From Patescibacteria group bacterium (lineage in GTDB: Bacteria; Patescibacteriota; Microgenomatia; Daviesbacterales; UBA10151), in the NCBI GenBank assembly GCA_018817205.1, contig JAHIUE010000021.1:1-5588 (forward strand): a DNA stretch of 5,588 bases, in the 5' to 3' direction. The position numbers and the translations under genes were made by a program. A model generated the notes under the pieces. That model was not told the DNA's origin. It saw nothing but the letters and a program-made list of their open reading frames with translations, and did no database searches. Of the stretch, positions 1 to 5,588 are shown in pieces. Position 1 is the stretch's first letter; the number at the start of each line of letters is the position of its first letter.

Positions 1-1002
1 GTTTTGCTTTTAGTAATATGGTTTTTACAAAAACCAAAAATTAATAGACTTGCATTAAACTTGTTTTTATTTTTCTTATTTACCCAAGCCCTATCTTTAA
101 TTGGAGCATCATCAGTTGGACCAGGACTGGTTCGATTAGAACAATATGCAGTTGCAGGGTTATTTGGAGTTTATCTGGCATCAGTAAACTCATCCAAGAA
201 AATAATTCTGCCATTGGCAATAGGAATTGCAGGAGAATCTTTATTGGTACTATTGCAATTTATAAAAGGATCAACATTAGGGCTTTGGATTTTGGGAGAG
301 AGAACTTTTTCTGTTTCTACGCCGGGAATTGCTAAATTCGATTTTTACGGCAGACAGTTTTTGCGGCCTTATGCAACTTTTCCTCATCCGAATGTCTTGG
401 CAGCCTTTATTTTAGTAGCGATAAGTATTTTAAATAAATCTAAAGCGGTTTTGGTTTTTGGGAGTATTGCTATTTTTTTGACTATGTCAAGAACCGCTAT
501 TTTTGCAGGATTTATGCTGGCAATATTTTATCTTAAAAAAAAGTGGTTGTTTCTTGCAGGAGCTGTAGTTTTAATTCTATCCCCGATTCTTTTTATTCGA
601 TTTTCAAGTCTAGCAAATTTTGACAATTTGACCATTTTGCGCCGCGGAGAACTTTTAGGGAATGCCTGGCAAATATTCTTAAAATACCCCATATTCGGGG
701 TGGGTTTGAATAATTTTATCCCTGCTATGGCCGGTAATTTAATAACCGGTCCAAGCCGCTTTTTACAACCTGTACATAATATTTTTTTGCTGGCTTTATC
801 TGAAACAGGGATAATAGGATTAATAGGGCTAATGAGTCTAATCGGACTGCCGATTTTAAAACTATACCCTAGACGCTATACCCTATACCCTTGGCTGATT
901 ATTCTTTTTCTGGGAATGTTTGACCACTATTTTTTAACATTGCCCCAAGGTTACCGGTTGCTATTTTTGGTTTGGGGGCTGTCTTTCTCCGTGATAAAAT
1001 GA
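1..1002 (+). CDS. O-antigen ligase / polymerase-like (Wzy_C family) membrane protein, 5'-truncated by window
   Basis: This is probably an integral membrane enzyme that polymerises a lipid-linked glycan or ligates it to an acceptor at the outer face of the cytoplasmic membrane. The visible 333 codons are hydrophobic almost throughout, with about nine or ten membrane segments. Family motifs appear in order (numbering from base 1): RPYATFPHPN at 122-131, SRTA at 163-166, RRGELLGNAW at 214-223, YPIFGVGLNNF at 229-239, VHNIFLLALSETG at 258-270, and a C-terminal DHYFLT with QGYRLLF. The loop before the YPxxGVGxxxF block lies between membrane segments, as in Wzy_C proteins. The frame is open at base 1 and a TTG at base 4 is only an internal Leu codon. 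Relatives are usually 400-450 residues, so roughly 80-100 residues are missing upstream. A short TATACCC repeat lies in a late loop. The flippase gene starts 4 nt after the stop, which implies one operon. Sequence alone cannot separate ligase from polymerase. Confidence 0.88.
   Translation, partial: VLLLVIWFLQKPKINRLALNLFLFFLFTQALSLIGASSVGPGLVRLEQYAVAGLFGVYLASVNSSKKIILPLAIGIAGESLLVLLQFIKGSTLGLWILGERTFSVSTPGIAKFDFYGRQFLRPYATFPHPNVLAAFILVAISILNKSKAVLVFGSIAIFLTMSRTAIFAGFMLAIFYLKKKWLFLAGAVVLILSPILFIRFSSLANFDNLTILRRGELLGNAWQIFLKYPIFGVGLNNFIPAMAGNLITGPSRFLQPVHNIFLLALSETGIIGLIGLMSLIGLPILKLYPRRYTLYPWLIILFLGMFDHYFLTLPQGYRLLFLVWGLSFSVIK
862..891 (+). repeat. Short in-frame CTATACCCT / TATACCC tandem repeat inside the ligase gene
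   Basis: CTATACCCT occurs at 862-870 and again at 876-884, separated by AGACG. A third, overlapping TATACCCT follows at 884-891. The repeat encodes the residues KLYPRRYTLYPW, a positively charged loop between two hydrophobic segments. This looks like a small tandem expansion, because the loop is otherwise not conserved in the family. The repeat identity is seen directly; the idea that it is an insertion is an inference. Confidence 0.6.
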
Positions 1003-1006
1003 TTTG

Positions 1007-2215
1007 ATGCAAACGGTTAAGAAAATTTCCGAACAGACTCTTTGGCAGGTTTTGGGTAAAATTATTACTTCCCTGTCAACTTTTATTATCTTGGGGCTAG
1101 TTGCCAGAAATTACGGCAAAGAAGGTACAGGGATTTTTACTCTTGCACTTGCCTATCTGGCAATATTTTATCTTCTTGCTGATTTTGGATTTAACGCACA
1201 CGTCTTAAGAAATAAAGCAAAAACCAAATCTGAATGGCAAAAGCTGCTGGGGACTAGATTGGTATGGTCCGCAGTATTGGTAATTTTGGCAGTGGGGCTC
1301 TTGCCTTTATGGCCTTTTGCTACTGCCGGGTTTACCATGGCTGTGGTTTTTGGCAGTCTGGCAATTATTGCCTACTCCGTATTTGTGACTTGTAATTTAA
1401 TTTTCCAAAAAAAGCTAATATATAACTTATCCGTATTGGCATCCGGTATAGGGACTTTAGTGGGCTTGGCGGTTTTTATATTCCTGGTAGCTTTCAGATA
1501 CTCTGTTCCTGTCCTTATTTTTGCGCATTTGGTTGGCTATATTGCAATATCGGTAAGTGCTATTTTTTTAGTCCGTAAATTCTTAGATAAAATATCCCCG
1601 ATATTTAGCATGACTTATACCAAAGAACTATTCAATAAGTCCTGGCCTATTGCCGCAACGCTTTCTTTAAATGTTTTATATTTTAGAGTAGACGCCTTTA
1701 TGGTCGCCTATTTTAAATCCTCTTCCGATGTCGGTATCTATAATGTGGCTTATTCTGTTTTTCAAGCAGTTTTAGTTTTGCCTACGTTTATTATGAATGC
1801 CTATTATCCACTCATGTTAAAGTCCTTAGGAAGAATTAAGGTGGTGGCTGCGGGTCTTTTTGGGCTGGCTTTTTTGGGGACAGGATTTGCTTTTTTGTTT
1901 TCACCTATAATCATTGAAATTTTAACAGGAGGGGGGTTTGACGGTTCAATCTACGCCTTACGGGTTCTCTCTTTAGGGTTTCCTGCTTATTTTATTTCAG
2001 CACTTCTTATGTGGGTTTTTATTACCAAGGGCCGATACCAAAAATTGCTTTTAGTTTATGCGTTTGGCCTTTTAGTAAATGTGGTGCTTAACTTTATTTA
2101 TATTCCGCAATACTCGTACTTGGCCGCCTCCTGGACAACGGTAATTTCCGAATACTTGATTTTGCTTTTGCAGGTTGTCATACTAATACCCATCTTGAAA
2201 CATGAAAAAAATTAA
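1007..2215 (+). CDS. Wzx/RfbX-type polysaccharide (lipid-linked oligosaccharide) flippase
   Basis: This predicted flippase of the MOP/MATE superfamily would move lipid-linked sugar units from the inner to the outer face of the cytoplasmic membrane. It has 402 residues, a little short of the usual 420-480 but complete, with about 12 hydrophobic segments. The N-terminal signature is typical: an amphipathic start, then LVARNYGKEGTGIFTLAL at 31-48 and LLADFGF at 56-62. The mid-protein repeat of this pattern is also present, with RVDAFMVAYF at 227-236 followed by VGIYNVAYSVFQ at 242-253. A late IPQYSYLAASWTTVISEYL fits the conserved 'iP.yg..GAAwat' segment. ATG at 1007 is preferred over the adjacent in-frame TTG at 1004. 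No clear Shine-Dalgarno sequence precedes it, and the stop of the ligase gene ends 4 nt upstream, so translational coupling is likely. The 3' end overlaps the RNase H gene by 14 nt. The exact glycan substrate cannot be read from the sequence. Confidence 0.9.
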   Translation: MQTVKKISEQTLWQVLGKIITSLSTFIILGLVARNYGKEGTGIFTLALAYLAIFYLLADFGFNAHVLRNKAKTKSEWQKLLGTRLVWSAVLVILAVGLLPLWPFATAGFTMAVVFGSLAIIAYSVFVTCNLIFQKKLIYNLSVLASGIGTLVGLAVFIFLVAFRYSVPVLIFAHLVGYIAISVSAIFLVRKFLDKISPIFSMTYTKELFNKSWPIAATLSLNVLYFRVDAFMVAYFKSSSDVGIYNVAYSVFQAVLVLPTFIMNAYYPLMLKSLGRIKVVAAGLFGLAFLGTGFAFLFSPIIIEILTGGGFDGSIYALRVLSLGFPAYFISALLMWVFITKGRYQKLLLVYAFGLLVNVVLNFIYIPQYSYLAASWTTVISEYLILLLQVVILIPILKHEKN

Positions 2216-2660
2216 CCCTTCGACTTCGCTCAGGGTTAATGGTGAGCAAAGTCGAACCATTAATATTTATACAGACGGAGGTTCGCGCGGCAATCCGGGA
2301 CATGCCAGCTACGGGTTTGTAGTTTTAGATGATAATGGCAAGCTGATTTACGAGCAGGGTAAATATATCGGTATAACTACCAATAACGTTGCCGAATACA
2401 GTGGAGCGTTGGAAGCCTTGAAATACGTTAAAAAAAACTTAGCAAAAGAGAATTTATCAATTGAACTTTTTGCCGATTCAAGGTTGGTTATAGAACAGCT
2501 CTCCGGCAGGTTTAAAGTGAAAAGTGCGCATCTTAAGCCGATTATCGAAAAAATAAAAATACTTGCTTTGGAATTGGGCGGTGTAATTTACAATTATATC
2601 CCCCGTCATAAAAACACAGAAGCAGACAGATTAGTCAACCTTGCTCTTGATTCCCGCTAG
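2202..2660 (+). CDS. Ribonuclease HI family protein
   Basis: This cytoplasmic endonuclease is predicted to cut the RNA strand of RNA-DNA hybrids using two metal ions. It has 152 residues. The four acidic catalytic residues are all visible: D25 in IYTDGGSRGNPG, E65 in TNNVAEYSGAL, D92 in LFADSRLV, and D142 in RHKNTEADRLVNLAL. The distance from D92 to D142 is 50 residues, shorter than the 64 of E. coli RNase HI, so the basic 'handle' loop of the E. coli enzyme is absent. This fits the compact type found in archaea and in Bacillus YpdQ-like proteins. The enzymatic domain starts at about residue 19. Residues 4-19 come from an inverted repeat and are not family sequence. ATG 2202 is the only usual start in frame upstream of the domain. 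It lies inside the end of the flippase gene with no visible ribosome binding site, so translation is probably coupled. Its place in a glycan cluster appears incidental. Confidence 0.92.
   Translation: MKKINPSTSLRVNGEQSRTINIYTDGGSRGNPGHASYGFVVLDDNGKLIYEQGKYIGITTNNVAEYSGALEALKYVKKNLAKENLSIELFADSRLVIEQLSGRFKVKSAHLKPIIEKIKILALELGGVIYNYIPRHKNTEADRLVNLALDSR
2211..2264 (+). repeat. Compound inverted repeat (REP-like) forming the 5' end of the RNase H coding sequence
   Basis: Three overlapping inverted repeats are visible. ATTAACCC at 2211-2218 pairs with GGGTTAAT at 2233-2240. TTAATGGT at 2236-2243 pairs with ACCATTAA at 2256-2263. The inner TTCGACTTCGCTCA at 2219-2232 is the reverse complement of TGAGCAAAGTCGAA at 2243-2256 at 13 of 14 positions. 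The first and second hairpins share bases, and both compete with the long central one. The core CCCTTCGACTTCGCTCAGGG matches a repeat I recall as frequent in CPR genomes. It is translated as PSTSLRVNGEQSRT. The pairing is seen directly; the family assignment is from memory. Confidence 0.8.
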
Positions 2661-2724
2661 CTTGTTATCTTCCGATACCTTTTATCTCTCTTGAATTTGT
2701 CCGGATGAGTGATACGATTTACGC
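2661..2724 (+). other. Short intergenic gap between RNase H and the SDR-DUF4012 gene
   Basis: This 64-nt stretch is the only real intergenic space in the window. It has no strong stem followed by a T-run, so no factor-independent terminator is apparent for the upstream operon. It holds the possible promoter described separately. A 10-codon frame from ATG 2705 to TAG 2737 overlaps the next gene's start and has no ribosome binding site. Confidence 0.7.
2691..2718 (+). promoter_or_regulatory. Possible sigma-70-type promoter for the SDR-DUF4012 gene
   Basis: TTGAAT at 2691-2696 resembles a -35 box (4 of 6 matches to TTGACA). TACGAT at 2713-2718 resembles a -10 box (4 of 6 matches to TATAAT, including the key T, A and last T). 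The spacer is 16 bp. A start about 7 nt after the -10 box would fall at or next to the GTG at 2725, giving a leaderless message. Both boxes are imperfect, so this is tentative. Confidence 0.35.
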
Positions 2725-5588
2725 GTGGACCAAATAGCCGACTCTATCAATAAAAAGAATAGCATTTTGCTTGCACGAAATAGTCCTGTGGCTTTGGTTG
2801 TGGGAGCTGCCAGCTTTCTCGGTTCTCATTTAGTGGACAAACTTTTGGATAAAAATATTCAGGTAGTGGGAACAGATGATTTAACAGCTTCTGATAAGCG
2901 GAATCTAAGGAAGGCTTCTGAAAACCGCAATTTCCATATGGTTATAGATTCCCCGGAAAAGCTGGATTTGGATTTACCGCGCCTTGATTATATATTTTTA
3001 ATACCTCAAAAAAATACGAAACTTATAAAAGTTCTCGAACTTTTTAAAAGTACAAAATGCCGAATGCTTCTTTTAAGCTCAATTGAGCTTTATGATAAGA
3101 GCAGTGGTCATAGGTTTGGATGGCTAAAGGAAATTGAAGAAGATATTGCCAAGTTTGCCGGAGACCACAATTTGAACGCCAGAATTTTAAGAGTGGGGCC
3201 TATTTTTGGGCCCAGAATGGATTTTGAAGATTCCGATCCGATAGTCAGGCTGATTAATCAGGCATTAACAGAGGATTTGCAAAAAGAGGTTTCTTTGGAA
3301 TTTTCTTCAAGAGCGTTATATGTTGCGGATGCGGTTGATTTAACAATTAAAACCATACTTTCCGGAGCCACTGCCCAAAAGATCTTTGACGCAGTTTCAC
3401 CCACTCCTATTAAAGTGTCCGAAATAAAGCAGATTCTCCTGGACCCTGTTTGGTATGAAAACAAAGATTTTGACCCAACAGAACTGCCTCCTTGGCCGAC
3501 CCCCAACCTAGATAAAACCATAAAGCATCTAAATTGGCATCCCAAGCACAAACTTACCCCTAGTTTAAGAGATACTTTAAGTTATTTTAAAGATAATGAG
3601 ATTGAAGTACCGAGAGCAGAAGACAAAAAATTGAAGTTAGAAGAAAGCATGAAAGGGGAGCTGGAATCATTTAAACAAGAAGTTAAAAAAGAAGACCTGC
3701 CTGCCGGCAGGCAGGAAATCAAGCCGGAAAAGAAAAAAGGTTTGCCGAAATTGGCAGTCCCGTGGTCAAAACTGGTGCAACTTGCCGTGGTTATCCTTGT
3801 TACTTATGCTTTCATTTGGCCCGGTTTGATTTTAGGCTGGGGATTTATAACTTACCGTTATAACTTAAACCAGGGTTTGGAAAGTCTTGAGAAAGGGGAG
3901 TTTGATAAAAGTTTGATCCAGGTAAAACAAGCACGTTCGGGGTTGACTGCTGTTAGATCTATTTACGAGATACTGGAACCAATCAAAGCAACAGGGGTTT
4001 TAAAAGAACGGTTTGAATTAGGGGATAGCTTGATTGCGTTGTCATCTTTCACGGCAAGTTCCGCGGAAAATACTGCCAAAGGCGTGCAAGCGCTTTACCA
4101 AAGCCTTAAGGTTATTATGGGAGAGGGTAGCGAGTCTCCCAGTCAGTACTTTACGACTGCCCAGGTTGATTTATCTTTGGCCGGTGAGGATATATCGCGC
4201 GCGCATGCGATTATATCAGGCAACAACTTCAACAGCCTCCCCAAAATCCTGGCTGAAAAAGTTAGTGGAGTTGGGGGGAAGTTAGATCAGTATAGCAATT
4301 TACTTCAAAAAGCCCACACTTTGAGTATACTGCTACCTAAACTGGTGGCACTGGACGGAAGCAAAAATTATCTGGTTTTGCTGCAGAATAATATGGAGCT
4401 CCGCCCGACAGGGGGGTTCATAGGTTCGTTTGCCAAAATCTCTTTTGAGGCGGGGAAACTCAAGGGGTTGGAAGTAAATGATATCTATAATATAGACGGC
4501 AATTTGGAACTGCATGTTGAGCCGCCAAAAGAAATCAAGGAGGATTTAGGCCAAATCAATTGGTACCTGCGGGATTCTAACTGGGAGCCGGATTTTCCCA
4601 CAGCCGCCCGTCAGGCAGAGTGGTTTTACGCTAAAGAAACAGGAGAAAGAGTGGAAGGGACTGTGGCTTTGGATATCACTGCTGTTGAAGAATTACTTAA
4701 TGCAGTAGGGCCTTTGGATTTACCTGATTATAATGAAAAAATTACGGCGGAAAATCTTTTCGAAAAAGCGGTATCTCATGCCGAAACAGGTTTTTTCCCG
4801 GGATCTCAAGCTAAAAAAAGCTTTTTAACAGCTCTTGTCAATGAGCTTTTCAATAAAATTTTTTTCCTACCTGGCAATAACTGGCCGGGGATTGTTTCGG
4901 CATTGGCAAGATCTTTAGATGAAAAGCACTTGAGTATTTATTTGGATGATACCAAGCTTTTTTCCTATTTAACTTCCGAAGGGTGGACCCATGTTTTGCC
5001 CAGGGCTTCGGATCAAAATAAAGATAGGGATTTTTTGAGCTTGGTTGAGGCAAATTTAGGGGCAAACAAAGCCAACTACTATCTTGATAGGAATTATAAA
5101 CTGGAAACAGTGATAGGTAAGGACGGAGAGGTAAAACACAGATTAAGAGTAAGTTATATAAATAGAAGTCCTTCGGATACTTTTCCGGCTGGTATGTACA
5201 AAAATAGGATGAGGGTTTATCTGCCTTTTGGTACAAAATTAGACAGGGTGCTTTGGGCAGAATCGGATATTACCCGGGATGTAACAAATTTTGTAGACTA
5301 TGGCCGGTCGGGTTTCTCAATGCTTTTGGAGCTTGCTCCTAAAGAACAAAAGACTTTAGTCTTGGATTATTCGGTGCCTACAAAACTGGAATTTGAAAAC
5401 GACAAAGCCTCGTACAGGTTGGATATTATCAAGCAGGCAGGTATTTTAAAAGACCCGCTGGAGTGGACAATTTTTTACCCGATTGGTTACCAGATAGTTT
5501 CAACGCAAGCCAAGAAAATTGGCCCCCAGGAACAAACTATACAGACAGATTTATCCAAAGATAGGAGTTTTGAGGTAGAATTTAAAAA
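2725..5588 (+). CDS. Epimerase-like (SDR) domain - transmembrane helix - DUF4012 fusion protein, 3'-truncated by window
   Basis: The frame is open for 954 codons without a stop and continues past the right edge. The first in-frame stop upstream is TGA 2710-2712, so GTG 2725 is the first usable start. It has no visible Shine-Dalgarno, and TTG 2767 is an alternative. Domains in order: residues 22-290 are an extended SDR/NAD-epimerase-like domain, with GAASFLG at 27-33, VVGTDD at 47-52, LLLSSIELY at 115-123, RVGPIFGPRM at 156-165 and a closing LNWHPKHKL. Residues 291-345 are a charged Lys/Glu linker. About 349-376 is one membrane helix, preceded by KKK, which suggests the N-terminus is inside. 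Residues 378-545 are mostly helical. Residues 546-670 hold the DUF4012 core, with LLQNNMELRPTGGFIGSF at 552-569, LRDSNWEPDFPTAARQAE at 615-632 and GTVALDITAVEELLNAVGP at 645-663. From about 780 the sequence is beta-rich. The SDR part lacks its catalytic Tyr (F131). The protein probably acts at the cell surface on the glycan handled by the upstream flippase and ligase. The function of DUF4012 is not established. Confidence 0.85.
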   Translation, partial: MDQIADSINKKNSILLARNSPVALVVGAASFLGSHLVDKLLDKNIQVVGTDDLTASDKRNLRKASENRNFHMVIDSPEKLDLDLPRLDYIFLIPQKNTKLIKVLELFKSTKCRMLLLSSIELYDKSSGHRFGWLKEIEEDIAKFAGDHNLNARILRVGPIFGPRMDFEDSDPIVRLINQALTEDLQKEVSLEFSSRALYVADAVDLTIKTILSGATAQKIFDAVSPTPIKVSEIKQILLDPVWYENKDFDPTELPPWPTPNLDKTIKHLNWHPKHKLTPSLRDTLSYFKDNEIEVPRAEDKKLKLEESMKGELESFKQEVKKEDLPAGRQEIKPEKKKGLPKLAVPWSKLVQLAVVILVTYAFIWPGLILGWGFITYRYNLNQGLESLEKGEFDKSLIQVKQARSGLTAVRSIYEILEPIKATGVLKERFELGDSLIALSSFTASSAENTAKGVQALYQSLKVIMGEGSESPSQYFTTAQVDLSLAGEDISRAHAIISGNNFNSLPKILAEKVSGVGGKLDQYSNLLQKAHTLSILLPKLVALDGSKNYLVLLQNNMELRPTGGFIGSFAKISFEAGKLKGLEVNDIYNIDGNLELHVEPPKEIKEDLGQINWYLRDSNWEPDFPTAARQAEWFYAKETGERVEGTVALDITAVEELLNAVGPLDLPDYNEKITAENLFEKAVSHAETGFFPGSQAKKSFLTALVNELFNKIFFLPGNNWPGIVSALARSLDEKHLSIYLDDTKLFSYLTSEGWTHVLPRASDQNKDRDFLSLVEANLGANKANYYLDRNYKLETVIGKDGEVKHRLRVSYINRSPSDTFPAGMYKNRMRVYLPFGTKLDRVLWAESDITRDVTNFVDYGRSGFSMLLELAPKEQKTLVLDYSVPTKLEFENDKASYRLDIIKQAGILKDPLEWTIFYPIGYQIVSTQAKKIGPQEQTIQTDLSKDRSFEVEFK
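3696..3715 (+). repeat. Perfect 20-bp palindrome inside the DUF4012 gene (encodes LPAGRQ)
   Basis: CCTGCCTGCC at 3696-3705 is followed directly by its exact reverse complement GGCAGGCAGG at 3706-3715, with no loop. It is much richer in G+C than its lysine- and glutamate-coding surroundings. It is translated as residues 324-331, DLPAGRQE, in the disordered linker between the SDR domain and the membrane helix. I recall the same LPAGRQ string in many unrelated CPR proteins, which would make it a dispersed genomic element rather than part of this protein's function. Confidence 0.85.

Noticed and set aside
1..6. TTG at base 4 as the true start of the ligase gene
   Set aside because: The frame is open to base 1 and the protein would be too short at the N-terminus for the family, so the gene continues to the left of the window.
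2430..2437. Run of eight A residues in the RNase H gene as a possible slippage site
   Set aside because: The frame is intact through all four catalytic residues, and the A-run simply encodes Lys codons. A similar run at 535-542 in the ligase gene is also in an intact frame.
2705..2737. Ten-codon ORF (MSDTIYAWTK) that could be a leader peptide
   Set aside because: There is no ribosome binding site, its ATG falls inside the putative promoter, and it overlaps the GTG start of the next gene out of frame. It is most likely chance.
3196..3212. GGGGCC ... GGGCCC inverted bases as a hairpin
   Set aside because: It falls in the conserved RVGPIFGPRM coding block and is explained by Gly and Pro codons. 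There is no T-run for a terminator.
3258..3551. Minus-strand open frame of 97 codons
   Set aside because: It lies wholly opposite the SDR domain coding frame, has no family motifs and has low-complexity composition. It is a shadow of the + strand gene.
4034..4285. Plus-strand open frame of 83 codons in another frame
   Set aside because: It overlaps the continuous DUF4012 frame, is rich in Arg and Leu from out-of-frame reading, and has no recognisable domain.
4333..4515. Minus-strand open frame of 60 codons
   Set aside because: It is antisense to the conserved RPTGGFIGS region of DUF4012, has no ribosome binding site and has no family resemblance.
4850..5236. Minus-strand open frame of 128 codons
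   Set aside because: It is long but antisense to DUF4012 coding sequence. Its Tyr, Ser and Pro rich composition is typical of reverse reading of this gene.

Overview
This window looks like a chromosomal piece of a Patescibacteria (CPR) genome, most likely of the Microgenomates type. The evidence is an AT-rich but not extreme base composition, very tight gene packing, a DUF4012 protein fused to an epimerase-like domain, and short palindromic repeats inserted in frame inside genes (one encodes LPAGRQ, another PSTSLRVNGEQSRT). From memory, such insertions are common in these genomes. The lineage is an inference; there is no rRNA or marker gene here to confirm it.

Layout, all on the + strand: (1) 1-1002, the 3' part of a Wzy/O-antigen ligase-like polytopic membrane protein, whose start lies to the left of the window. 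(2) 1007-2215, a complete Wzx/RfbX-type lipid-linked oligosaccharide flippase, 4 nt after the previous stop. (3) 2202-2660, a ribonuclease HI family protein that overlaps the flippase gene by 14 nt. (4) 2661-2724, a 64-nt gap with a possible promoter. (5) 2725 to the right edge, a very long open frame of at least 954 codons with no stop in the window. It starts at GTG and encodes an NAD-dependent epimerase-like (extended SDR) domain, a charged linker, one transmembrane helix, and an extracytoplasmic DUF4012 region with a beta-rich tail.

The first two genes are a classical pair for exporting and polymerising or ligating a surface glycan. The DUF4012 protein plausibly works at the same outer membrane face. 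Its core resembles the LytR-CpsA-Psr (LCP) fold in motif order, which would suit a terminal glycan attachment step, but this is a hypothesis. The epimerase-like domain appears to have lost its catalytic tyrosine (FGWLK in place of YxxxK) and the middle glycine of its nucleotide-binding loop. It may therefore be a sensor or binding module rather than an enzyme. The RNase H gene is probably a passenger in the operon.

Three unrelated repeat types sit inside coding sequence in three of the four genes: a TATACCC array in a loop of the ligase, a compound inverted repeat forming the N-terminus of RNase H, and a perfect 20-bp palindrome in the linker of the DUF4012 protein. All keep the frame and fall where extra residues are tolerated. 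No tRNA, rRNA, CRISPR array, insertion sequence or convincing terminator was seen.
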